From contig NZ_BMVM01000001.1 in the NCBI RefSeq assembly GCF_014650715.1, positions 1 to 64,000 of the forward strand: 64,000 nucleotides of DNA, given 5' to 3'. The notes beneath the pieces are model-generated. The model had not been told where the DNA came from, ran no database searches, and was given only the letters and a program-made list of their open reading frames with translations. The stretch's first letter is position 1, and each line of letters opens with the position of its first letter. Of the stretch, positions 35,835 through 43,588 are shown piece after piece. A program made the translations under genes and the position numbers. This DNA comes from Streptomyces bluensis (GTDB taxonomy: Bacteria; Actinomycetota; Actinomycetes; Streptomycetales; Streptomycetaceae).

Positions 35835-36725
35835 TCAATCGGTGGAGTGCTGCACGGCCGGGACGCTCTCCTCGGTGGCGGAGAGGGAGGCGAGCAGGCG
35901 CAATCCCTCTTCGGAGGGGGAACCGGGTTCGGCGGCGTAGACGGTCATGTGCAGGCCGGGGTCGGCGGCCAGGTCGAGGGATTCGTAGGCGAGGGTGAGT
36001 TCACCGACGGCCGGGTGCTGGAACCGCTTGGTCCCGGTGCCGTGCCGACGGACGTTGTGCGCGCCCCAGCGGGTGCGGAACTCCTCACTACGGGTGGACA
36101 GTTCACCGACGAGGTCGTGCAGGTCTTTGTCGTGCGGGTTGCGGCCGGCCTGCGCGTGCAGCATGGCGACGGCCATGTCGGCGAACAGGTCCCAGTCCGG
36201 GTAGAAGCGGCGCGAGGCGGGGTCGAGGAACTGGAAGTACGCCAGGTTCCGCTGGTTGGCCGCGTTCGCGAACAGATCCGTGTAGAAGGCGCGGGCCAGA
36301 GGGTTCGAGGCGAGGATGTCCATCCGGCCGTTGCACACGACGGCGGGCCCTGCGGTGATCGCGTCCAGCGTCCACTGCAGGCTGCGGTGGATCTGCTGCC
36401 GGCCCTTGGTGTGGCGGCGCCGGGGCCGGGTGAGGACGTCCGTGCCGTCGGCGGCCTGCGCCAGGTTCAGAAGGTGGGCGCGCTCGGCGTCGTCGAGCTG
36501 CAGGACGCGGGCGACGGCTTCGAGGACGGCTGGGGAGACGCCGGCGAGATTGCCGCGCTCGAGTTTGGCGTAGTACTCGACGCTCATGTCGGCCAGGGCC
36601 GCGACCTCGCTGCGGCGCAGCCCGGGCACGCGCCGACGGGACCCCGAGGGCAGTCCTGCCTGCTCGGGACTGATCTTTGCTCGCCGCGAGGTGAGGAACT
36701 CGCGGACCTCCTCACGGTTGTCCAT
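35835..36725 (-). CDS. XRE-family regulator with MmyB-like ligand domain
   Basis: I chose the ATG at 36725 (MDNREEVREFLTSRRAKISP); the frame is open far upstream but looks non-coding. The 296-residue protein has an N-terminal helix-turn-helix (RVPGLRRSEVAALADMSVEY) and a MmyB-like PAS-type domain from about residue 105 (AVVCNGRMDILASNPLARAF, and RFYPDWDLFADMAVAMLHAQ). MmyB-like domains bind fatty-acid-type ligands in the cases studied. The 27 bp element at 36758 lies 33 bp upstream, suggesting autoregulation. It probably controls the redox genes around it. Confidence 0.9.
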   Translation of the reverse strand: MDNREEVREFLTSRRAKISPEQAGLPSGSRRRVPGLRRSEVAALADMSVEYYAKLERGNLAGVSPAVLEAVARVLQLDDAERAHLLNLAQAADGTDVLTRPRRRHTKGRQQIHRSLQWTLDAITAGPAVVCNGRMDILASNPLARAFYTDLFANAANQRNLAYFQFLDPASRRFYPDWDLFADMAVAMLHAQAGRNPHDKDLHDLVGELSTRSEEFRTRWGAHNVRRHGTGTKRFQHPAVGELTLAYESLDLAADPGLHMTVYAAEPGSPSEEGLRLLASLSATEESVPAVQHSTD

Positions 36726-36757
36726 GTCTTCGACGGTACGGCCCGACCCGGCGTGAA

Positions 36758-36784
36758 AGGGATGCACTGCCAGTACACCCCTCA
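36758..36784. promoter_or_regulatory. XRE/MmyB operator candidate, copy 1
   Basis: This 27 bp sequence is identical to 40474-40500. Its core TGCACTGCCAGTACA is a dyad around a central C with one mismatch. It lies upstream of the XRE gene in the same orientation as copy 2 has to the SDR gene. Confidence 0.8.
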
Positions 36785-36990
36785 CTGGTGCCTCGCTGCG
36801 CACGCAAAAGAGCGGTTTCCTGGAGAAGCAGGCACCCCCTGAGCGGCGGATGAGCCCGTGTGGCCGCACCGCCCGACAGCCGCAGCAGCGCGCTTGCGCC
36901 TCGGCCCTGGCGGCCGCCTGACCTGGCCCGCGGCGACCGATGCAGCCCGGACCACGCCCCTGTGAGTACGACATGTAAGGACCCACTGTG

Positions 36991-38007
36991 ATGCGCGGAG
37001 CAGTAATCCACGCCCCCGGCGATATCCGTTTCGAGACCCTCGATGCCCCGAAGATCATCCAGCACACCGATGCGATCATCCGTACCGCCGTGACCTGTGT
37101 GTGCGGCTCGGACCTGTGGCCCTACCGTGGCGCCGAGCCGACCGAGCACGCCCACCCGATGGGTCACGAGTACGTCGGCTTCGTCGAGGAGGTCGGATCC
37201 GAGGTCACGGCGGTCGAGCCGGGGCAGTTCGTCGTCGGCTCGTTCGCGACCTCGGACAACACCTGCGCGAACTGCCGCAACGGCTTCCCGTCGAACTGTC
37301 TGAACCGTGAGTTCATGTCGACCTGCCAGGCCGAGTACGTCCGCATCCCCAACGCCCAGGGCACCCTCGTCGCCACGGACGGGGTGCCGGACGAGAAGTT
37401 CTGGCCCGGTCTGCTGGCCGTGTCCGACGTCATGGGTACGGGCTGGTGGGCGGCGGACGCCGCCGAAGTGAGGCCCGGCTCGACCGCCGTCGTTGTCGGT
37501 GACGGAGCCGTCGGTCTGTGCGCCGTGATCGCGGCGAAGGAGATGGGCGCCGAGCGGATCATCGCCATGTCCCGGCACGAGTCCCGGCAGAAGCTGGCCC
37601 TGGAGTTCGGCGCAACCGACATCGTCACGGAGCGTGGCGAGGAGGGCGTGGCCCGGGTCAAGGAGCTGACCGGCGGGATCGGCGCGGACAGCGTGTTGGA
37701 GTGCGTCGGCACGGCGCAGGCCATGAGCCAGGCGCTGCACTCGGCGCGCCCTGGCGGCAACGTCGGCTTCGTCGGTGTCCCGCACGAGGTCGCCGTCGAC
37801 GGTCAGGAACTGTTCTTCTCCCACGTCGGACTGCGCGGCGGCCCCGCCCCGGTGCGCCGTTACCTGCCCGACCTCATCGACCGTGTCCTGACCGGTGCGA
37901 TCGACCCCGGCCAGGTCTTCGACCTCACCCTGCCACTGTCCGAGGTGGCCGAGGGCTACAAGGCGATGGACGAGCGCCGCGCGATCAAGACGCTCCTCAA
38001 GCCCTGA
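36991..38007 (+). CDS. Zinc-dependent alcohol dehydrogenase
   Basis: The 338-residue medium-chain dehydrogenase has AAGGA upstream; a GTG directly before the ATG is an alternative start. Catalytic zinc ligands are in CVCGSDLWPYRG and MGHEYVGFVEEVG; the structural-zinc lobe is NTCANCRNGFPSNC with four candidate cysteines. The Rossmann motif VVVGDGAVGLCAV follows. Cytoplasmic; it oxidises or reduces an unknown alcohol or aldehyde. It heads the plus-strand group ADH-cupin-AKR, divergent from the XRE regulator. Confidence 0.92.
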   Translation: MRGAVIHAPGDIRFETLDAPKIIQHTDAIIRTAVTCVCGSDLWPYRGAEPTEHAHPMGHEYVGFVEEVGSEVTAVEPGQFVVGSFATSDNTCANCRNGFPSNCLNREFMSTCQAEYVRIPNAQGTLVATDGVPDEKFWPGLLAVSDVMGTGWWAADAAEVRPGSTAVVVGDGAVGLCAVIAAKEMGAERIIAMSRHESRQKLALEFGATDIVTERGEEGVARVKELTGGIGADSVLECVGTAQAMSQALHSARPGGNVGFVGVPHEVAVDGQELFFSHVGLRGGPAPVRRYLPDLIDRVLTGAIDPGQVFDLTLPLSEVAEGYKAMDERRAIKTLLKP

Positions 38008-38039
38008 CCTCTCACATTCATACGGAAGAGACACTGACC

Positions 38040-38450
38040 ATGCAGATCACCCGAAGCTCGGTCAACACCGTCAAGGGCCCCGCGGACTGGTTCACCGGCG
38101 ACGTCTACATCGACGCCGTCGCCGCGGCCCCGGATCCCTCCCGCGTCAGCGCCAACCTCGTGCACTTCATGCCCGGCGCCCGGACGCACTGGCACCGCCA
38201 CCCGCTGAGCCAGACCGTCTTCGTCACCGAGGGCGTCGGCCTGTGCCAGCGCCGCGGCGGTCCGATCGAGGTCATCCGGCCCGGTGACCGCGTCCTGTTC
38301 GAAGCCGACGAGGAGCACTGGCACGGCGCCGCGCCGAACCGGCTCATGGTCCACCTGGCCATCAACGAGGCGGACGCCGACCACGACGTCGTGCACTGGC
38401 TGACCCCGGTCACCGACGAGGAGTACGCGGCCACCCCCGCCACCGACTGA
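38040..38450 (+). CDS. Cupin-domain protein
   Basis: The 136-residue protein has the cupin motif FMPGARTHWHRHPLSQTVFV (metal-binding His and Glu positions) and RPGDRVLFEADEEHWHGAAP as second half. Small cupins next to SDR or AKR genes often act as metal-dependent detoxification or isomerase enzymes; substrate unknown. It starts 33 bp after the alcohol dehydrogenase stop, so the two are likely co-transcribed. Confidence 0.9.
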   Translation: MQITRSSVNTVKGPADWFTGDVYIDAVAAAPDPSRVSANLVHFMPGARTHWHRHPLSQTVFVTEGVGLCQRRGGPIEVIRPGDRVLFEADEEHWHGAAPNRLMVHLAINEADADHDVVHWLTPVTDEEYAATPATD

Positions 38451-38591
38451 TCGCAGCCACCTTCGCCTGACCGCTTTCGACGGCGGAGCAGCCGTTGCCG
38501 CAAGGCGGCCGGGCGAACAGGCGCCACCTGCCTTCCACCGTTCACAGCACAGGCACCTGCTCGTCCCGCGTCGCCATAGAAGGGACCCACC

Positions 38592-39581
38592 ATGCAGTAC
38601 ACACATCTCGGCCGCAGCGGTCTGAAGGTCGGCCGCCTGGCCCTCGGCACCATGAACTTCGGCGACGCGACCGACGCAGCCACCAGCTTCACGATCATGG
38701 ACGCCGCGGTGGACGCAGGCATCAACCTGTTCGACACCGCAGACGTCTACGGCGGCCCACAGAGCCCCGACATGGAGCAGGGCTACGGCCTGTCCGAGGA
38801 AGTCATCGGCCGCTGGCTCGCCCAGGGCGGCGGACGCCGCGACAAGATCGTGCTCGCCACGAAGCTGTACCAGCCGATGGGACTCGGGCCGAACGACAAG
38901 TACCTGTCCGCGTACAAGATCCGCCGCGCCGCCGAGGACAGCCTGCGGCGCCTGCAGACCGACCACATCGACCTGTACCAGATGCACCACATCGACCGGT
39001 CGACTCCGTGGGAGGAGATCTGGCAGGGGATGGAGCAGCTCGTCCGCGAGGGCAAGATCACCTATGTGGGCAGCAGCAACTTCGCCGGCTGGCAGATCGC
39101 CACCGCCCAGAGCGAGGCCCGCGCCCGCCACTTCATGGGCCTGGTCAGTGAGCAGTCCCTGTACAACCTGACCGCCCGCACCATCGAACTCGAGGTCATC
39201 CCCGCCCTGCGCCACTACGGTATCGGGCTCATCCCCTGGAGCCCGCTGGGCGGCGGACTGCTCGGCGGCGTCCTGAAGAAGACCGCGAGCGGACGCAGGG
39301 CCTCCGCGCAGATGCAGCAGACCATCGAGCGCCACCGGCCCCAGCTGGAGGCGTACGAGAAGCTGTGCGCGGAGATCGGCGAACAGCCCGCCGATGTGGC
39401 GCTGGCCTGGCTGCTGAACAACCCGGTCCTCACGTCCGTGATCACCGGCCCGCGCAGCCCCGAACAGCTCACCGCGGGCCAGAAGGCCCTCGACGTGCGC
39501 CTGTCGGACGACGTGCTGAAGCGGCTCGACGAGATCTGGCCCGGCCCCGGCGGCGAAGCCCCCGAGGCGTACGCCTGGTAG
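38592..39581 (+). CDS. Aldo/keto reductase
   Basis: The 329-residue TIM-barrel protein has GINLFDTADVYGGPQSPDME (Asp and Tyr of the tetrad), KIVLATKLYQPMG (catalytic Lys), DLYQMHHIDRSTP (His) and IPWSPLGGGLLGG (cofactor loop). It reduces carbonyl compounds with NADPH. A GAAGGGACC-like RBS lies before the ATG. It belongs to the same direction as the ADH and cupin genes, 141 bp after the cupin. Confidence 0.93.
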   Translation: MQYTHLGRSGLKVGRLALGTMNFGDATDAATSFTIMDAAVDAGINLFDTADVYGGPQSPDMEQGYGLSEEVIGRWLAQGGGRRDKIVLATKLYQPMGLGPNDKYLSAYKIRRAAEDSLRRLQTDHIDLYQMHHIDRSTPWEEIWQGMEQLVREGKITYVGSSNFAGWQIATAQSEARARHFMGLVSEQSLYNLTARTIELEVIPALRHYGIGLIPWSPLGGGLLGGVLKKTASGRRASAQMQQTIERHRPQLEAYEKLCAEIGEQPADVALAWLLNNPVLTSVITGPRSPEQLTAGQKALDVRLSDDVLKRLDEIWPGPGGEAPEAYAW

Positions 39582-39660
39582 ACCGCGCGGACAGCCGTTC
39601 CCACTGATCCGCAGGCCGGCGGGAACGGCTGTCGCGTGTCAGCCTGCGCGCCGGCCCGGT

Positions 39661-40389
39661 TCAGCTGATCGCGGCGCCGGTTTCCTCGGCGAGCACTTGC
39701 AGGAGGCGGTCCTGGAACGCCTCGTCGTGCACGGCCGCATGGGGCTGCTGACGCTGGCGGTGATACCAGTAGCCACCCGTCGTCAGGGCCTCCACGTCAT
39801 CGCCGGCCGCGAGCCATTCCTGGGTCTGATGACCGAGTTCCAGATCGTCCGGCGCGCTCGGGCCGCCCATCTTCGTCGGTACCCAGCCCGGGTCCACGGC
39901 ATTGCTCGGCGTGCTGGGCCGCAGCCGCGCCACCGCGGCCGCAAGGGCGGTCACGAACAGCTTGCTGTCCGCGTATGAGCCCGGGCTGCGCCCCTGCCAG
40001 TCGACTCCGTCGAGGACAGGCCGTCCGCTGAAGTGCGAACTGCTGCTCAGGTACACCAGCCGACCGGGCGTGGGCATCAGGGCCGTGAGCAGGTACGGGG
40101 CGATGACGTTGACGGGCATGACGGCCGGCCCGCTCCACACGCCGGCATTGTGGATGACCGCATCGAGCGGTGCGGCCTCGCTGAGTTCGGCGGCCATGCG
40201 CCGTACGGCGTCGCGGTCGGTGAAGTCCGCCACCACCAGCTCAGCCCCGCGGGCCACCAAGCCGTCTAGTTCTTCTGCCCGTTGAGGGTTGCGGGCGTGC
40301 ACCACCACCTGGTGGCCGCGGGACAGCAGGGCATCTGCTGCCGTACGTCCGAGCCCGTCGGCGGAACCCGTCACCAGGATCCGTCTCAT
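39661..40389 (-). CDS. Short-chain dehydrogenase/reductase
   Basis: I chose the ATG at 40389 (MRRILVTGSADGLGRTAADA), with GGAGGAC upstream; a GTG at 40407 is possible. The Rossmann motif TGSADGLG, HNAGVWSG and the active-site tetrad with Ser in YLSSSSHFSG and YxxxK in GSYADSKLFVTAL are present. The end GYWYHRQRQQPHAAVHDEAF is typical of a Streptomyces group often sitting beside XRE/MmyB genes. The 27 bp element lies 85 bp upstream. Confidence 0.92.
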   Translation of the reverse strand: MRRILVTGSADGLGRTAADALLSRGHQVVVHARNPQRAEELDGLVARGAELVVADFTDRDAVRRMAAELSEAAPLDAVIHNAGVWSGPAVMPVNVIAPYLLTALMPTPGRLVYLSSSSHFSGRPVLDGVDWQGRSPGSYADSKLFVTALAAAVARLRPSTPSNAVDPGWVPTKMGGPSAPDDLELGHQTQEWLAAGDDVEALTTGGYWYHRQRQQPHAAVHDEAFQDRLLQVLAEETGAAIS

Positions 40390-40473
40390 GACCGCACCGT
40401 CCTCCACGTCGACGTCAGGAACACGCGTTCAGCGCTTCCCATGAGCCCGACGCTACGGCCGTGCCGGCGCGTC

Positions 40474-40500
40474 AGGGATGCACTGCCAGTACACCCCTCA
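40474..40500. promoter_or_regulatory. XRE/MmyB operator candidate, copy 2
   Basis: Identical over 27 bp to 36758-36784, in the same orientation to the gene on the minus strand. It lies between the SDR gene and the divergent lipoprotein gene. Confidence 0.8.
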
Positions 40501-40601
40501 TCCGTGACTCGTTCTCTCCGCGCCGGGCCGGTTCCCTGGATGAAGCGGCATCCGCAGTACCCGCCGTGACCGCCCACTCCACCGTCCCAAGGAGACAGAC
40601 C

Positions 40602-41129
40602 GTGCTCCGCGCCGTCGCCCGCATGGCCCCCGCACTGGCCCTGGTCTTGGCCGCGTCCGCGTGCACCACGAGCCGGCCCGCGACGCAGTCCGAGCCCTCC
40701 ACTCCGCCCGCCTCCACCGCGCGCCACCGGGCACCGGCCAGTGAGGCAACGTCCGAACCATCCGACAGGAGCACCCCCATGAACCTCCGCCTGACGGTCA
40801 ACGGCCACCAGGTCGATGCCATCCTCAACGACAGCGCCGCTGCCCGTGACCTGGCCGAACTCCTGCCGCTCACCCTGGACATGGAGGACTTCCACCGGAC
40901 CGAGCGGATCTCCTACCCGCCCCGCGAACTGGACACCACGGGCGCCCCCGCGGCCTCGAACCCGAAAGCGGGCGACCTCGCCTACTACGCGCCCTGGGGC
41001 AACCTGGCCTTCTTCTACCACGACGGCGATCACTCCCCGGGCCTGGTCGTCCTCGGCCGCCTCACCGAACCCGGCGACATCGACCGGCTCGCCACAGCGG
41101 AGCGCATCCGCATCGAAGTCTCCGCCTGA
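40602..41129 (+). CDS. Cyclophilin-like-fold lipoprotein
   Basis: I chose the GTG at 40602 with AAGGAG 7 bases upstream. The signal peptide ends in LAASAC with the lipidated Cys near residue 21, followed by a Ser/Thr/Pro-rich linker. The folded part runs [60 protein letters not shown] and [13 protein letters not shown], matching the small cyclophilin-like fold family. Divergent from the SDR gene, with the operator between. Confidence 0.85.
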   Translation: MLRAVARMAPALALVLAASACTTSRPATQSEPSTPPASTARHRAPASEATSEPSDRSTPMNLRLTVNGHQVDAILNDSAAARDLAELLPLTLDMEDFHRTERISYPPRELDTTGAPAASNPKAGDLAYYAPWGNLAFFYHDGDHSPGLVVLGRLTEPGDIDRLATAERIRIEVSA

Positions 41130-41153
41130 CCACCCTCAAGTCCCATGCCCCGC

Positions 41154-42128
41154 ACGTCTCTTTGTCTGCCGTGACCGTGCCCCGTTCTTCGCCGAGGGCG
41201 CCAGAATCGGGGCACCCGCCGCGGTCCAGGTCGCCGACCGGTTCCACCTCTGGCGCAACCCGGCGAAGCGGCCGAGCGGTGCCTCTTCCGCCACCGTCCG
41301 TGCCTCCGCGCGGCCTTCGCCGCATCGGAATCGGAGAAGGCTCCAGCTCTGGCACCGGCCAAGAGCGGGTCACCGTGGCCCACCGGGCACCGGTTCGCCG
41401 ACCGCACCCGCGCCAAGCACGCCACCGTCCACGCGCTGCTGGCCGCCGGCCACAGCCGACGCTCGATCCAGCGACAGCTCGGCATGCCCTATCGCACCGT
41501 CCAACGGCTGGCCGACGCCGCGAGGCCGGAAGACCTGTTCCAGGGGCAGTGGCAGAACCGCAGGACCAAGCTCGACGACTTCAAGTCCTACCTGCACGAG
41601 CGACGGGCCGAAGGCTGCACGAACGCCTGGACCCTCTGGGAAGAGATCAAGACGCACGGCTACACCGGCGGCTACGAAGCCGTCCGCGCCTACCGCCAGC
41701 CGTTCCGCACATCCCCGACCGCACCGGCAGCCCGGCCACCGTCCCCGCGCACGGTCACCGGCTGGATCCTGACTCACCCCGACACCCTGCCTGGGAACGA
41801 GCGCCTGAAGCTCAAATCCGTCCTCGCCGACTGCACCGAACTGGAGGCCCTCACCGGGCACGTCCGTGCGTTCGGGAAGATACTCACCCAGCTCCAGGGC
41901 GACCAGCTCCCGCACTGGATCAAGGCGGTCCGCGCCGACGACCTGCCCAGCCTCCACACCTTCGTCAACGGCCTCGAACGAGATCTCGCCGCCGTCACCG
42001 CCGGCCTGACACTGCCGTGGAGCTCCGGCGTCGTCGAAGGCCACGTCAACCAGATCAAAATGATCAAGCGCCAGATGTACGGCCGGGCCGGCTTCGACCT
42101 GCCGCGGAAGCGAGTCCTGCTGGCCTGA
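41154..42128 (+). mobile_element. ISL3-family transposase 3' remnant
   Basis: Seen: [20 protein letters not shown] (DDE region) and [13 protein letters not shown] in one frame, then after a frameshift near 41300-41380 [40 protein letters not shown] and SSGVVEGHVNQIKMIKRQM with the catalytic Glu, to the stop at 42126-42128. The N-terminal zinc-finger part is absent; a fragment of that part occurs at 29683-30025. Confidence 0.85.
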
Positions 42129-42160
42129 CCGCAGCTCTGTTGCTCAACGAGCCGGTCTAT

Positions 42161-42613
42161 TCAGCTGATCGCGAGCAACACAGGATCCAGGCCCAGCTTG
42201 CTCCGGCACGAGTCGACGCCCCGGGCGACCCAGGCAGTCACGGCGTCGCGATCTGGTGCGATCACGTGAAGCTCACGTGCCTTCTCCTGAGCTTCGACCA
42301 TCCACGGGGCCAGCGGGTCCTCTCGAAGGACTCGCTCGAAGTGATCGCGGGCCGTGTCCCGATCCCCGACCAGGGCGGCCGAGATCCCGGCGTCGAAGCA
42401 GTCCCAGAGGGATCCCCACCGCACCGGCCTGGAAGTCAGGTATCGGGCGACGTCTGGCAGAGCCGGGAACTTCTCCCTTAGCGCGATCACGTTCGCAGCC
42501 GCCTGTCGGCTGAGTTCGAGTGCCAGCGGCGTGAACTGGTCCTCGGTGCGGAACGGCTCGGGGCTGACTCGGACTGCCTCCACGTGGAAGGCCAGGTGGT
42601 CCGCATTGACATG
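42161..42613 (-). pseudogene. Hypothetical protein C-terminal part, fused to IS21 scrap
   Basis: The minus strand reads DHLAFHVEAVRVSPEPFRTE then PLALELSRQAAANVIALREK, DVARYLTSRPVRWGSLWDCF and a C-terminal helix to 42161. The first residues follow directly from the IS21 transposase start in a different frame, so the natural N-terminus is missing. I do not recognise the family with certainty. Confidence 0.45.
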
Positions 42614-42663
42614 CCGTCGCGATGGTCACGCCGGATCGCCGCGTACAGCTCGACCTTCGACAT
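42600..42663 (-). mobile_element. IS21-family IstA N-terminal scrap
   Basis: The minus strand from the ATG at 42663 encodes MSKVELYAAIRRDHRDGMSM, the typical start of IstA transposases. Then the reading changes to the hypothetical protein. Confidence 0.7.
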
Positions 42664-43195
42664 CTGCGGCATGACCAGCACCTTTCACCAGGAGCATGTC
42701 GATGCTGCCCTGGCAGGAGACCCGGTGCCTCCCGAACTCGTCACCACCACCCGTCCGTGGAATGGGGCGCCTCCCAAACTCATCGACAAGCGACGTCACT
42801 ACTGCTCGATAAAGCCACTCGCAGGCTGGAGCCAGTGTCAGAACGTGCAGACAATCGATGCCTACTGCGGGCTGCGGTGTCCGACGCGGACCGGAGCAAC
42901 ACGGTGCGCCCAGGCTCGGAGCGGGGCAGCGATATCCAACGCCAACTCGCGTGCTCACTCGCCAGCTGAAGCGCTCCGCGCTCGGTGCTCGCCGGGATGC
43001 AGAACGGCGCCGCTCTTTGCGGCTCTGGAGGGCGGAAGCCCAGCAGCGCAGCGTGGGCGCTCAAGGAAGTTCTATCCAGAGGTGAACGGCCTGTACCCCT
43101 GGCCGTGGCGGGGTCTCGGCGAAGTCCGTCACGCCTGCCGCGCAATGCCCGCGGTCATCGTGTGATGCCTGACGCGTTCCGCCTGACGGCTGCTC
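42664..43195. other. Gap with mixed scraps
   Basis: About 530 bp. Open frames exist, but I see no recognisable gene; the pieces probably derive from recombined debris. Confidence 0.4.
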
Positions 43196-43380
43196 CCGGA
43201 GGGTCAGGTGCAAGGAGCTCGGCTTCGGCTCGGGAATGACCTGCTGGCGGCGCCTGGCCGCGTGGAACGAGGCGGGCGTGTGGGAGCAGCATGCGGTGCT
43301 GCCGATCTGCGGTCGAAGAACAAGCTGGACCTTCGGGTGGCCTGCACACGGCATCGTCGCGGCAGGCCGCCAGCAGGCTC
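43196..43380 (+). mobile_element. IS5-family transposase fragment (different subgroup)
   Basis: The plus strand encodes CKELGFGSGMTCWRRLAAWN and EAGVWEQ, then after a shift LRSKNKLDLRVACTRHRRG, matching the early half of IS5/IS427-like transposases. The rest is missing. Confidence 0.7.
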
Positions 43381-43588
43381 CTCACTCGTGCCGTAGACGG
43401 CAACAGGCCTGTCGTTCCCACCAGCTCTGTCCATGCCGGCGGTGTCTGTCCTCAGGTGGCGGTTCGACGGCCAAGCGGTCGGCCACGGGCCCGGGGCAGG
43501 CCACGAGCTGGACCAAGGCTCGGACGAACCACACTCCCCACAGACCCCGGCGGGGCTGTAGGGGGGTCGGTGATGGCCTGGGTGGCCA

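Noticed and set aside
35835..37079. A longer XRE regulator starting at 37079
   Set aside because: The additional N-terminal part overlaps the divergent ADH gene and its promoter and has no family similarity; the start at 36725 fits.
36712..39335. Large minus-strand open frames opposite ADH, cupin and AKR
   Set aside because: Antisense to three clear enzyme genes and without recognisable motifs.
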